Positions 34,663-47,975 of a stretch of DNA of 64,000 nt are shown piece by piece (position 1 is the stretch's first letter; the number at the start of each line of letters is the position of its first letter). The notes under the pieces were generated by a model. That model worked only from the letters and a program-made list of their open reading frames with translations, was not told the DNA's origin and made no database searches. The position numbers and the translations under genes were made by a program. The stretch is from Siphonodentalium dalli. Taxonomy: Eukaryota > Mollusca > Scaphopoda > Gadilida > Siphonodentaliidae. The DNA lies in NCBI GenBank assembly GCA_032622095.1, contig CP136066.1, positions 199,540,978 to 199,604,977 of the forward strand, read 5' to 3'.

Positions 34663-35321
34663 CTAAGGTAGCAATACACGATTTCCAGAAATTTTGCCAA
34701 CATGGGAGAGGGTACTGGGCTTCAAATCAATTCTGAGCCATTATCGTTGGCATAGATCATATCAAGCATGTTTTAATTTCGACAGACATTTTAGGTATAA
34801 TCATTTATCTGTACTTTAGGTTCTTCGTACCATTTGTCAATGAGTTATGCCCCTTGGTTTGCACACACGAAACGCTCAATTTTACCAAATTTTGACTCAA
34901 ATTGGCCATTTTCAATCCAAAAACAGACCATGATAGAGCGAACGTCAGTAAATAAGATTATTCCACCTGATAGAGCTATGTTAGAGCTGAGAAATATTTG
35001 ACATAGAAAAAAAGTTATCTTATCAATTTGAAAAAAAAGTCTTGCGAGCCCAGATGACATAATTCAGGGGAGATAAATCGGGCTATTTTCCTGTAACCAA
35101 TAACACAGAGTTGGCCTTCACTGAATACGAAAACCCTGTTGCGTATCCAATTGTTTCAGTTTTTTTGAGAACTGTCCCAGTTTTGTAAAATAAATAAACC
35201 TTCAACCCAGTAATTACGCAGTTAACACAGGCTACACTGGCTGTTATGCCCCCCCCAAGATACTTATATTTCTATTTTCAGACCCTCTACAACTCGTGAA
35301 ATCGTGTACTGCTACCTTAAA
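34663..35321. mobile_element. TIR element (MITE-like), copy 1, about 658 bp
   Basis: The ends AAGGTAGCAATACACGATTTC and GAAATCGTGTACTGCTACCTT are inverted repeats with one mismatch. TA lies just inside or outside both ends (CTAAGG...CCTTAA), compatible with a TA target. It is non-coding. A sister copy lies at 36575-37219. It sits directly behind the Penelope-like fragment. Confidence 0.85.
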
Positions 35322-36574
35322 GGAAAAATAGAGTTACCCCCTTCAACGTGAAAATGTCCAGTTAAGTCTCTGACGTACACCGATAACTTTGATATATGAC
35401 ACATATGGTGTTTCTTCAGTGCGAATGAGAAATAAGGTCAATATAATTGGTGTGGTTTCAATACAAATGAACCAATTTCACCCAAATTATTGGTTATAGC
35501 GAAAAAATAAAGTTAAATTCTAAATGTGACATCATGCCCACCACCTTAAAACTAAATATCCCAGTCGAAAAGGCAGTCTGAACAGACATATTACATCTGT
35601 ATTCTGCTGACCAGAGCATATGCACGGTGATTATTTACTAGCCAGCCCCCCACCCTCCCACGCAAATTTTAAGACAATGTTCTTGCCACACCAAAACCCC
35701 ACCCATTCTCCCCGAATATGTTAAGACAATGTACTTGGTTATTTGGAAACACGACCAAGACCGAATAACCAATATCATTACGCCTATTTGTAGGTGCTAT
35801 CCGAGGAATTCCAATGTTGGAATGCACCCTTAGAAACACATTTCGTCATAAACATGTAAGAACGCAAAACTCCAAACACATCGTAGGGAATAACTAATGC
35901 ATATACAATCACCCCCTCCCCAAAATGTGAACCATGTTTATTTGGCCGGTCGGTGTACATTCATTGATTCAATGACTTAATTGTCAAGTTGAAATCACAC
36001 TACTTAATTAGTTATGGAATCTTATATACCATTTTTACTGTGCTGGTGCTCACGCGCCGCTGTTCGTGATAACTCAGTATCTGACTTTACCCCCTCTCCA
36101 ATATACACACTCGGTCATTCGGAAACACGACAAAGACTAAATAACCAACATTAATACGGCTTTTCGCACCAGGTATACAAGGAATTCCTTTGTTGAAATG
36201 TCGGCGTGGCAACACGTTTCGTTAGATTAATGTCAATGTTATGTAATTACACAAAACCGCACCACTCAAAACGAATCGTACAGAGTAACTGATGTATATA
36301 TAATCACATCACCAACCACCCCCCCTCAAATGTGAACCGGAATGATTTTGTTTTATCCATAGCAGACATACAATGAATTTGGTTTTTGCCCTGTCGGTGT
36401 GATCATTCAGTGACTTGTCAAGCTGAAATCCATAGTATTTATACCCTCTGAAACAAATACTCTACAACAACAGTCATAAATAGAAACTGTGAATAGTAAC
36501 TCACACACGAAGATAGGAAAGATAAAATGTGTCAGTAGATTTTCATTAGTTTATCCAATTTGATATGTCTCTTT
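35322..36574. repeat. Diverged tandem duplication of about 375 bp between the two TIR elements
   Basis: 35738-36000 and 36110-36435 share GGTTATTTGGAAACACGACC-like, AAGGAATTCC-like, GGGAATAACTAATGCATATA-like and CCGGTCGGTGT-like blocks in the same order. There is no gene. Confidence 0.6.
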
Positions 36575-37219
36575 AAGGTAGCAATACACGATTTCCAGCA
36601 ATTTTGCCAACCTGGGAGAGGGTACTGGGCTTCAAATCAATTCTGAGCCATTATCGTTGGCATAGATCATATCAAGCATGTTTTAATTTCGACAGAAATT
36701 TTAGGTGTAATCATTAAATGTACTTTATGTTCTTCGTACAATTGGTCATTGAGTTAAGCCCCTTGGTTTGCACACACGAAACGCTCAATTTTACCCATTT
36801 TCTGATTCAAATTAGCCATTTTCAACCCAAAAACATACCATGATAGAGTGAATGTCAGTAAATAACATTATTCCACCTGATAGAGCTATGTTAGAGCTGA
36901 GAAATATTTGAAATAGAAAAAAAGTTATCATATCAATTTGAAAAAAAAGTCTTGCAGATGACAGCATTCAGGGGAGATAAATCGGGCTATTTTCCTGTAA
37001 ACAATAACACAGAGTTGGCCTTCACTGAGTACGAAAACTCTTCTGCGTATCCTAATTTTTCAGTTCTTTTAGAACTTTCCCTGTTTTGTAAAATAAATAA
37101 ACCTTCAAACCAGTAATTACACAGATAACACAGGCTACACTGGCTGTTATGCCCCCCAGATACTTATATTTCTATTTTTCAGACCCCCTACAACCCGTTA
37201 TATTGTGTACTGCTACCTA
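36575..37219. mobile_element. TIR element (MITE-like), copy 2
   Basis: About 93 percent identical by eye to 34663-35321 and in the same orientation. The left end TAAGGTAGCAATACACGATT is intact. The right end (TTGTGTACTGCTACCT) is slightly decayed. Confidence 0.85.
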
Positions 37220-38400
37220 TTTGCCCTTTACCGTTCACATTAACATTTATACTGAATGAAGGACAAAGTGCACACGAATCAAATATGGGTGACAGGCTAA
37301 CTTAAAATCCCCTTTGTGTTTCACATTATATTACTAATATATGAAGTACAGATTGTAAATGAATCACATGCTATAATGTTCATATGTAACTATTACTGGA
37401 TAACGCATATATACGGGATAGATACATTTGTGCATTCTTCTTTAATATGAAACATACAGGAAATTTGTTGATGATATTACATTACAATGATCAACGAAGC
37501 ACATGTCTTAATAATTGGTAACTATATACCCATATTAAAATCTGCCACTTTGCCATACAGATTCTCTAGACACCATACAATCTTGGCGAGTGACGCATTG
37601 GCTTTTAATTGTCTGTGGTATCCAATTCTGTTAGTTCTCTATTTGATTGCGTCGGTTAAAACGACAGGTTGTGTACATTAATCATGGCACTGATAAACAT
37701 GTCATACACTGATGCTTTGATATCAAAGGCGGGACAATTAGCTCAGCCCTCCGACATGTGGAGTGATAATCGTGTAACATTTTAAAAGACACAACTGCAA
37801 TTATCCCCGAGATATCCAGATGGTATCAGAAGGCTCTACATGGCCAACACGAGAAGTACAACCAACCTTAAGAGTTGGTTCTCAGATTAAGTTTAAATCT
37901 AATTTGAAAAGATATCTGAAGGCCATACACGCCTAACAGAGAAGAACACACCACCCATAAGCGTTGGTTCTCAACTAAATGTAAATCTAATTAAAAAAGA
38001 TAGAAACAGAAGCATGTGGCCCTAGACAAAATCGAATTAATTCGAAACTATTCCACTGAAACTAGTTTATTAAAAATCTAGGGTGGGATACTATGCACTC
38101 ACAGTGATGCAGAAATGATTTACCAAATAACGCAGACTAATATTATAGTGATATATAGACGCTAATATACACGTCTACTACACTCGCACCATCCACAAGA
38201 GTTGGTCACCATATTTAATTTAACATTTATTTTAAAATGAAACGCTCGCCTCTGATGATGATCTTGCGTACAATACTAGATACTTAATCCCAGTATAACA
38301 CACAGATCGAAACACATAAAGATATTATTCTTTGACTATATATATAGCGGTGTAAGGTGTTACACGGAATATTATTGCCTATCTAATAGGCAGGATGTGG
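37220..38400. other. No gene; one imperfect duplication
   Basis: 37810-37915 and 37916-38015 share TATCWGAAGGC, GAGTTGGTTCTCA and AATCTAATT blocks and may be an old tandem duplication. Nothing else is recognised. Confidence 0.45.
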
Positions 38401-38520
38401 GTATTTATCAACCTTCTTTTGAAAATGTTAGGTAATCCAAAGTACACAGACAGGTACACCAGAGTACCGGTACACACGGGACAAGTATAGTAGATACGTA
38501 GGTACACCAGGGAAGCTGGA
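38401..38520. repeat. GGTACACC-type repeat, related to 31066-31355
   Basis: GGTAATCC, AGGTACACCAGAGTACCGGT and GGTACACCAGGG recur, like the strings downstream of the 30.9-kb hairpin. Confidence 0.5.
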
Positions 38521-38946
38521 GTTCTAAGAGTGTAGATCCTGCGAAGCGGACTCACTGTTTGCGGTTTACCAGCAATTGCCCAATTGACGGCCATTTGAGT
38601 TCAACATTTTGACATTTTGAAAATATGCAAATGTTGGTCTAAAAACTACAAACTCTCTACTAATAAATTGTTGGGTAATCAAACTATACAAGAACGAATT
38701 CACCCTATTGGTGTGATATTTCCAACTAAATAAATATTGTGTCATGTATAAAATGTCCAACTGTTGCGACGCCCCCTGCCGCTACGTACCTGTATTCCAT
38801 TCATAATGTTATCTGCCTGTAGTCTACATGTACATGACGATATTATTGTTAACCGATTAAACGCTATGAGCAATCTCGATCGTTATATTAATTATAAAGT
38901 ACGAAGCTGTTCAATAATCATAACCATAGTCGTTACATTTTGCGAA

Positions 38947-39088
38947 ACGAATGTTGGGGTCCCATGTTAATTTTACGGATACGAATGTTGTGGTCCCATG
39001 TTAATTTTACGGATACGAATGTTGTGGTCCCATGTTAATTTTACGGATACGAATGTTGTGGACCCATGTTAATTTTACGGATACGAAT
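38947..39088. repeat. 34-bp tandem repeat, four copies
   Basis: Unit ACGAATGTTGTGGTCCCATG, TTAATTTTACGGAT. Copies are nearly identical. Confidence 0.95.
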
Positions 39089-39813
39089 AGCTATTCACAT
39101 CCGTTGCTCTATATATCCGTGAGTTGCGAAACCTCTCTATTGTTTTCCACAGCGTATGAGCCGCTGCGGTGTTCGCCCGGAATACGATGTACACGTATAC
39201 GAGTTCGTATCGTGGTGAGAACAGAATCTGCATTACCTTATTGCATACGTAGATGAACATCAAATCAATGTACATGTATGTAACGCATTATATGTATGGA
39301 AACAAAACAAAAACTACATTACCTTATTGCATGAATAGATCAAATCGATGCACATGAATCACCTTACACATATATCAATGCTCTCGATTTCCTTAAAGTT
39401 TTCCAGATTATTAATACCGACTGTCCGTATATACAGGGGGCAAATGTACTATGCTATATATACTATGACATTCGCTCCGTTATTACTGTAAAATGATGTC
39501 TGCACAAGAGAACTGAGTATTGACAGTTCGGTTTACACAAAGTGATATCCCGCTGTCATATAGTTCGAACCACACACTCATGCAACTGATATGATAGTTC
39601 TTTCTTTATATCGGCATTGTTCGCTATAATGAAATGCTAAAGAGTTAGGTACTGGACAATCCACCTTCGTTGGTGTAATCGTACTCGATCGTTCATGTCA
39701 CACAACTAACAACCCACTCGGCAAAACATATTTATAAATTAATTTTTGTTTCGCTAATTGTCAAATTTGGCAAGTGAAACAACTTCAACGGGATCAATAC
39801 GGCACAAGTAGAT
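39089..39813. other. No feature seen
   Basis: Short frames on both strands; none is recognised. Confidence 0.5.
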
Positions 39814-40170
39814 ACCTTTCGCAAAATCTCGAATACGATTACGGATATGGACAATATATAAATATTGTGTCAAGGATATCCCACCGGTCCTGCTTGGGGA
39901 CACTCTAACATTATCCGTGTGGTGTATAACACACCGATAAGAACATTGGATCTGAAAGATGCACACATTACTTTTCCCGTCAAATATACGTTCAACTGAA
40001 TAGAGTGGGGCATACGCCTAACCAATTAACATGTCGTATGTAAGTAGTGCTGGTGTCCACCGTACTATATAGGACAATTAACCTGCCGTATGTAAGTAGT
40101 GCTGGTGTCCACCGTACTATATAGGACAATATATCATATCCGTAATCGTAATCGTGATTTTGCGAAAGGT
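39814..40170. mobile_element. TIR element of about 357 bp with internal duplication
   Basis: ACCTTTCGCAAAATCTCGAA, TACGATTACGGATATG at the left is mirrored at the right end (CATATCCGTAATCGTAATCG, TGATTTTGCGAAAGGT). Inside, a 52-bp unit (GTATGTAAGTAGTGCTGGTG...) is repeated twice. It is non-coding. Confidence 0.8.
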
Positions 40171-40302
40171 CTCTAATAACCACGTTGACTCCGCCATTTA
40201 TTAATTATACTTGCATATTTAAATACAAATTAAAATGCGTATATCATTTTAATTACATATTATTCGTGTAATTTATAATCTCTCATTGCATCCATTCGCT
40301 AT

Positions 40303-40516
40303 GAGACAGTGGAAATTGTTTTGGATTGGGTGGGATACGAAACCCGGCCCGACGACGAGCGCGCCTTGCGACTCAAAGTCCAACGTCAATACCACACGGC
40401 CACCGAAGCAACCCCATCGCCGTTTGGTATTGACGTCGAACTTTTAGTCGCAAGGCGCGCTCGTCGTCGGGCCGGGGTTCGTATCCCACCCAATCAAAAA
40501 CAATTTGCACTGTCTC
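40303..40516. repeat. GC-rich 214-bp hairpin with tRNA-like B box
   Basis: Arms of about 97 bp (GAGACAGTGGAAATTGTTTT outward) pair with about 90 percent or better identity across an 18-bp loop. The right arm holds GGGGTTCGTATCCCACCC, a good pol III B-box-like string. The open frames on both strands are mirror images of each other and not real genes. The GC content stands far above the flanks. Confidence 0.9.
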
Positions 40517-41086
40517 AAAAATCAAATTTGCTTCTACAAATGGACGCCTGGTGTGTTGTATAGTCCCAAGCATGTTCAAATGGCAATGCTCGGCATGTTT
40601 CGGAGGCATACAAATATAACATTGCTACTGCGCTGTATCTCCTATAATAATAATATAAACGTTTTATGAGAGCCAGTTTCGCTATCCGTCGCTTACAATC
40701 ATGACATTTCCACGGATATTAAATTAAATCTTTATCGCATAGTAGCCTTAAGAAAGTCAATTAAATCATGTAATCTCGAGCAGCTCCTATACTTTTAAAT
40801 ATTAAGGAACGAGTTGTTGTATTAGATACAAACAGATATTGCCTGCATTATTTTATATCACAAGGTCACCCGTTAGAACGTCGAAAATTTCACAGGTTTT
40901 GAATTGCTTGAATATGATATCTACGAGCATATCCGCAGAGTAGAGATAACTGGCATGATCTATGTTTATGATTATATGTACATACATGTACATTGTCTGG
41001 GCGTAACGATCGCAATGCATTGTCATCACTCTCGGGGAAAACATGTATAGTCATAATGTCAATGTATAACCGATGTCGAACAAACA
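40517..41086. other. No feature seen
   Basis: AT-rich, with no repeat or gene recognised. Confidence 0.5.
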
Positions 41087-41738
41087 ATGGTTGTGGACAC
41101 ACGAACCACAGTAGCAATGGCATAATAGGTGTGACAATTTATTATGGTGGAGTTTGGTGACACTTGGTCCGTCATAATTATGTTCCATAGCTATCCATGT
41201 CGCATGCTGATTTTCCGCACAATGAGTCGACTGGACCAATTAACCACTACTTTTAACCAATGTTGATCTCTACTCATTACGTTTTGCTAAATTGTATTCA
41301 CGACGATATATATAATTGCACGATAGATCGTCCAGAATTGTGTTTGACCGTGACCTGGTGGCAATTCCTCATTGACTCACATATATATCATTATTGTGGT
41401 ACGATTTTATATGATCTCAATGCATGCATGTTATATCAATTTCATTAGTAAGAACAATTATGGCTGTTGAGATGGGTTATTCATTAAGTTATCAAGTGGA
41501 CTTGTGTGTTAGCATGCAAAATATAACACTGCGTGTTGAGTAAAGATCAATATCGACAAGACATACATCCTTGAGAGATCGACCGTCGCTGGTAGACTCA
41601 TTGTGCGAATTTTCAGAGGGCGACATGGCTTGATATGGCATATCGATTATGACAACCAATTGTCACCAAACTCCACCATAATAAATTGTCACACCTACTA
41701 TGCCATCGCTACTGTGTTACGTGTGTCCGCAACCAATG
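41087..41738. mobile_element. TIR element of about 650 bp with arms of about 145 bp
   Basis: The left arm (GTGTGACAATTTATTATGGT, GGAGTTTGGTGACA) is mirrored at 41590-41738 with about 85-90 percent identity. Outer ends read AATGGTTGTGGACACACG and its complement CGTGTGTCCGCAACCA. It is non-coding. Confidence 0.8.
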
Positions 41739-42195
41739 CCTATGTAGTCTCATCACCATAATTTTATCTTTCATTGATAATACAATGCAGACATTATGCA
41801 TGAAGTAAATTGATACTATCCGAACAATCCTAACGTAACTACACAACTATTTTGTGCCATTACGTTTTGGTCCATAAAGCATATTCCGATTTATTGGCTG
41901 TAATTGGTTAGCAGTTCATTCATGATTATACAATGTTCTGTATAATTTACAGTTGATGAAACATAATGACGGATATAGTTACCAGGATGAGATGATACGG
42001 TTGTCTGGCTATTGGAAAATATTTTCCCGCCTCAAGTATTTATTGTTACAACCTGTGAATTCTTAAGATTCTATAAGCCTTGCAGCTTATTATTGCTAAA
42101 ACAAACTAAAAATGGAAATAATGTGGCTGATAATGATGAACATCAGCGATACTTTACTTTTGTATTGTTATTAATGTGAAAATCTTGAGATGTAG
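41739..42195. other. No feature seen
   Basis: Nothing recognised. Confidence 0.5.
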
Positions 42196-42496
42196 AGGAT
42201 CTACAACGAGTCCCCAGTTTATAGTGGAATTTAAAAAACTCGTCCAGTAAATTAGGTCTGGACCGAGCCTAGTTTACGAGTTTTGTAAATTCCGCTATAT
42301 ACATGTACTTGGGACAAGTAGTAGATTCTATTTATTACATGATCCAAAACATCGACAAAACATACTTAAATCAACACATGGGACGCGAAACTTACACCAA
42401 TTTCTATAAGGCGCGCAATGACGTTTCACACAACTCTGCGTTGTTTGCCCACGCAAAGAAATAGTCCCAGATAAATAAAGACTCTTTGGCGTATTT
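42196..42496. repeat. Foldback plus tail, family B copy 1
   Basis: An imperfect hairpin (42196-42330: TCTACAACGAGTCCCCAGTT against its mirror) is followed by the block ATTACATGATCCAAAAC to GACTCTTTGGCGTA. Both parts recur at 54443-54757, where the hairpin is better preserved. Confidence 0.75.
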
Positions 42497-43256
42497 AACG
42501 GCGTATATTTAATGACAAAATTTTCAATCATAATAGTTTGTTAAAATTATGTTGGAAGCCTTAGTATTTTGAGACGTGGCGTACGGAATTAAAACAAACA
42601 CAAACCGGAAGTCAAAGGCCACCTGGCACGAACGTTTAATACCACAATTTTATAGAATGGGTTTATTGAATGGAATAAAGGTAGGATCATGTAATAAAAT
42701 TGCATATTAGTTGCAATGAAATGTTCACAATTGGCTTATCTGAAATTGAACACCATTTGTTCAAACACATTCTACATCTGAACACCCCTAAAGTCAAAAC
42801 AACGTATTAATATATACTCAATTATACTGGAAAAACACAATTAAATAAGAATGCATGTTAGTATATATGAATTGTGGCTTCACAATTTGAGAGGAGATAA
42901 ATCGGTTTTTGCAATTTGTCATTGCTAAGAAAGTCAGTTTTTATTTGTCAATACATTAAACTAACAGTTTTCCTATTTGTCAGATTGTTCCTATTTTTTA
43001 TCCTATTTGTTCACTCTGTTACCTTTTGTCATTATTTACGAATATTGATGTTGGGATTAAATTATCACTTTTTCTTAGTATGTTTCTCCTCGTAGTTTTT
43101 TCAAACTCTCATTTCATTAATTTAATAACAAACAGCCTCGTTTATTATTTTTTTTTGGCGAAGAATTGCCTGGAGACAAAAACATTTTTATCTAAGTATT
43201 CTTGCTGTGAGAATTTATATCAGTACTTAATATAATTAATTAGCTATAGGGTATCG
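42497..43256. other. No feature seen
   Basis: Around 42930-43030 the string CCTATTTGTC recurs loosely. Hydrophobic frames here are T-rich chance frames. Confidence 0.45.
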
Positions 43257-43375
43257 GCCGCAATAAGTAGAACGCTGCCTGCGTCATAAGCAACAAAAAG
43301 TCGGCCCATAAGTAGAAAACGCGGCCAATAAGTAACAAAAAGTCGGCCAATAAGTAGAAAACGTAGGCAATAAGT
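43257..43375. repeat. Short tandem repeat CGGCCAATAAGTAGAAAACG
   Basis: GGCCAATAAGTA and AACAAAAAGTCGGCC alternate over about 120 bp. Confidence 0.7.
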
Positions 43376-43578
43376 CAATGTGACGTAAATGACGTCATAC
43401 GTAATTAGCTCGATCGGCAAAGAATATTGGGTCGACTGAAGATAGATTACAGTTGCTTTCGGATGAATTACGGACTGTCACTGTTTTTTTGAGAGTAAAT
43501 ATACGTGGATGAACTACTATCCGTATCAATATCATGCCCAGTGGAAACAGACAGTACTGTGAAATCGCTTCAAGTTAC

Positions 43579-44360
43579 CTTACTCGTATCTAAATTCGCG
43601 CAGTAATATTTTTCGCGCACCCGTTGATGCGCGAATTTAAAACTGAGCGAAAATAAATACGACTCCTAAGTTTATACCAAACCACCAGGAAACAAGAAGG
43701 GTATATGTTGATGAGTTACGTATACATGTATATACATTACGGAAGGTTGAACCGAATATAAGCTTGTATGACTATAACTTACATGCGGGCAACCAACATC
43801 AAAACCATTACTGATATGTATGACATAAGTATATAGCAACAAATCATGGTGACAGCATTTCTGTTGAAATACTTGTAAGAAGTATTGCAGACTGAAGATG
43901 CACGAAAGCACGTCCCCCTATTCACAATACTGGCACTGCACCGTGACCGAACAGTCTGGGTTAGTTATGTCAACACAACCCATAGCCAAGTTTTTATTTG
44001 TTTTCTTATGTAAGCTTTCTATTCGCGGTTGTAGTTTTACTTTTTTCGAGTTCATTTCAATTATGTTTATAACTATTTCAATATCAGAATAATTATTTGG
44101 AGCGTATAAACATCCGTCTTCACAAGACATTGATGATGCACTTATGTTAAATTATACATGATGAAAAGCCACCGTGGTGGTGTTTGATGTGCATACGTAT
44201 CTTCATTAACGATTAAGATCTGAAACTGTCATTGAATGCAAGCATTTTACGAAAATATTTTTGTCAGTTTTGAATTCGCGCAGCATGGTACGCGAATTCA
44301 AAGTGCGCGAATTCAAAACTGAGCGAAAACTAGTACTGCGCGAATTTAAATACGAGTAAG
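43579..44360. mobile_element. TIR element of about 782 bp
   Basis: The left end CTTACTCGTATCTAAATTCG, CGCAGTA is mirrored by TACTGCGCGAATTTAAATAC, GAGTAAG at the right. Subterminal GCGCGAATTYAAAACTGAGC, GAAAA occurs near both ends. Internal short frames are unrecognised. Confidence 0.8.
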
Positions 44361-46178
44361 ATATTCACTAAGTTCACAAGAATAAAAATTGCAGGAATAA
44401 TTGTTAATTTAATAAAGCGCACAATAATGATGTATATCTATGTTAAGGGTGGATACACACATGCATGTAATCTCTGTAAATATCGTGTATTTGGCGTTTT
44501 ACATGGATCATACAGACCATGTAATATATGTCCGCTGATAACCCAATCATTGCGGCTATGTTTGACCACAGTGAGTAACGCTCTGAACGTGTAGAGTGTC
44601 GTTGACTGGACGAAGTCGTCAGGCCGCTTAAAATAATTGTTCGCGCGATAACCCAAATGTTGGACGTTCTGTTTAAATCATTGTCAGTCTTCTCTTTGTT
44701 GTTTACCAGTGATGGTCCCAGTATTTCCACAATTCAGGGGCTATATTATACCGGAAGCTACCGGACTGACCATTACATATTTCAACGACCGGAGGGGGGG
44801 GGGGGGGGCATGCAGAAACATGAGGCCTACCCCCTGAAGCCACGAAGCCACTCCTGATTTGTAGATATTGTAGTTGACAGTCATATCTGCCTTGCCTGTT
44901 TGCTACGAGTGATTAATCTCATATGCAGCAATTGATGCTATTCATATCATTATGAACATATTATTACAGCTTTAAAATTGAAGGTATACAGAAGGTGGTG
45001 TAGCTGCATGTGTGTCTTCATTCGGGAAAAGGGTTGTCAAGCTACGAGTCCACAACTACGTCACCTTTCCTCTCTTGTGTTATATACACACAATTTACAA
45101 CTATGGAATATTTAAGTAAAACATTATGTTGTACATTCTTGCCCAGATAATCCCGGCCGATACATTCAACTAAATCCCTTAGTTATTCGAAACTTTCGAG
45201 AACCAGTCCCCTCCCCCAATCATGGATTATAGTCCCAAATGTGATAATTCAAGCCTGTACAGGCTAAAATGGTGACAGTTAGGAACTTGTTCATCCTTTG
45301 GCCTGAGAAGCATATACTGCTCTGTAAATTCTGGGTTAAAATTGGGGGGGGGTGACTCTTTTTTCTTTCAACGTTGTACCTGCATTAATGTTTTTGGCGC
45401 TGTAATGGATATATGCAAAGAAATCCCAATTGAAAGTTATCACATGAGCTCGCCCTCAAATTATCCGAGCAATCTCAACAAACTGGTATTGTCTGTCTTA
45501 ATGTTCCAATGCCTGTATTCAAGGCATGAGAGCACCATATCGGATTGTTAAAATTTGAACTGAGGCCATGCATAGTCGAGGAAAAAATATCCTTATCCTG
45601 ACTCGATTCGGCGTTGTCCGATTAGGCTAAATCACTTTATAACATGGAATTCACCATTTATGAGTTAGTTGATTGCCATGTGTAATAATATAGCACTTCC
45701 AAAATGTGGAGCCAGAAAGCCGTTCGGGTTCTGCTGGACGAGATCAAATTGGGAGTCAGTGTGTGGGGCATTAAACACTCATGTATCACAATCGTCCTAA
45801 AATAGCTTCAAAAGTCTACACATTTATTTTTATTTTGGATGACCCTGTTTCCAAGAAATGACGAGAACAAGTCAAGTATAAAATCGACAGACTCAAATCC
45901 ACTTTTCGAAATGAACTAAAACTCGTGGAAAACAGCAACATATATCTGACAGGATTTATTCATTTCGGCACCCATGAAAAAAGACATGTTTATGACTGGC
46001 CTGAAATATCTTGATAACAGTTAGTTTGATTTTGGCTTATAACTACTCACCGGTCTCGCCTGTTGAAATGGAATGATCGCGCGCAGGCGATTAATGCTAT
46101 CAATGATTGGTGTGACCATGTAAAATACATGTATTTTACATACAGACATTACATGAATGTGTGTATCCACCCTAATAT
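44361..46178. other. No gene seen
   Basis: It includes a 15-G run at 44794-44808 and a 7-G run near 45343. Short frames on both strands (for example 44443-44730 minus) show no domain. Confidence 0.45.
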
Positions 46179-46302
46179 ATTGGTTGTTTCCACATTGACC
46201 GAGTTATGAGGCATCGGTCTGTCGTATTAGCCTTCGGCCTGTTGCCTCAGCTAATATGACAGACCTCGGCCTCATAAATCGGCCAATATGGAAACAACCA
46301 AT
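46179..46302. repeat. 124-bp hairpin
   Basis: Arms of about 52 bp starting ATTGGTTGTTTCCA pair with seven or eight mismatches around CCTTCGGCCTGTTGCCTCAG. Confidence 0.85.
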
Positions 46303-46817
46303 TAATACCATATAGTATAACCGTCCATGCATGCCATGCCAAATGTCGATATAATTCAACGATATTTGTTTGACGGGAACTATTTCACATTATGTCAAGT
46401 AATGATGATAGTTCTCCCAGCGAGGAAACTCTGATCAGATACAAAATAGATATTAACTTTTCATGTGGTTCATCGCGAAAACTATATCTGCTTTGTAACC
46501 ATTTCCTTTTATTGTAGGAAAAAGAACCAACCTACCAATCAGATGGTTCTGAAGAAAACAAAACTCAATAATGGTTCATGAGCTTTACAGTTCTTTGAGA
46601 AACAAAGCCAATTTATTTTCACTAATTTTCTAATTACTAATTTAATTAACTCCTCCCAAAGTAACCATGCGCTGTACCCATTAGTTTCACATATACACTA
46701 ACGGGGTAACCAAATCAGACATAGGGCCTATAAGTCACTCTATCTACAAATAAATATTATATTAATAATTAATTGCGGCATCGTTATTAATGTCTCTAAA
46801 TACACGAAACATGAATT

Positions 46818-46916
46818 TAAAGATACGGGCGGTGTTGGCGGAGTTTATGCTGTTGAAATATTCCCCTCCGTCAAATACCGCCATAAACAGAAAGAAAAAG
46901 TAAAATATAGACAGAT
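46818..46916. repeat. Dispersed repeat C, copy 1
   Basis: TAAAGATACGGGCGGYGTTG to AAAATATAGACA matches 63905-64000 at about 88 percent, same orientation. Confidence 0.75.
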
Positions 46917-47975
46917 TTTTTTCTTATACCAATCATAAATATGGCATAAGCAGTATTTCATTGTCAAATGTTTTCCTTTGTTATGTAAACAAAAGCAAAA
47001 CACGTTACAGAACATGGCTTTTGTTTAGATCCGGATATGGTAAACATAAAGAACGTTATTTGTTGCTGTTTTCCTGATATGGAAATAATAAAGAGCGTTT
47101 ATATCATTTGTGTGTGATTAACCAATATAATTGCGCTGTGTCATGTAAACAGAAGCAGCACTTCGTGACACGAGCATGCTCTTGTTTACGTACACTATCG
47201 TACGTCTCGACGACAATATACTATTTACGCGCTGATTATGTTTGGCATATGCACAAAACTATATATATTTTAATATTCATTCTGTTGATGGCAATTTGAA
47301 CAACTATGATTATTTCTACAACGAACGCCGCCACTGCCTTTAATAGTGTGTCGTGGAAAGTTATCAAATAAATTACATTTTCTTGGATATCAATCGTCAG
47401 CACTAAAAATAAATGTTGTTGCTACTCCATCCAGAGTCTAGACGATGGCGAGATACGGCCAAAGCTTAGCTGCAGACATAATTTATGGTATGTATTGCGA
47501 AGATATATGAATTCCATAATTCCAGCCGGTAGGCTAACGGTGCTGAAACAAGCCATAATTATAGGGAATTTTGAAAAATCATGTTCATGGTGCATTCAGT
47601 ATCTGAACTCTTCGTCCATGTTGTATCACAATGGTATTAAAGTTAATAACCACTAGATGCGATCACTGGTCATATTAATTGTTCCTTCGTGTACATATAA
47701 GATACACTATATGGTACAACTATGCTTTGGGCTCATGCGGAATGTCTTTGAAGTCACATATACACGTACATGTACGTATATGTATATATAGAGGTAAAGT
47801 ACATGCCTTTTATATCAGGCTTCTGCTAGTGGTTAATGGCGGACCGCTATATCAACAGGGAGTTTTATATGTTCAGCTAATAGGAATCTTGTCATTGTCA
47901 TATTACCAAATTGAGAGAGGAAGATTACAATACAAACTTAGCATCAACTTCCCAATGAAATTTGAGAAATAACTA
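46917..47975. other. No gene seen
   Basis: CCTGATATGGAAATAATAAA, GAGCGTTTAT near 47080 resembles a string near 6235-6265 (CCTGATATGGTAGAAATAAA, GAACGTTT), perhaps shared repeat debris. Confidence 0.4.

Noticed and set aside
40309-40609. Matching open frames on both strands (RPDDERALRLKV)
   Set aside because: They mirror each other because the sequence is a palindrome.
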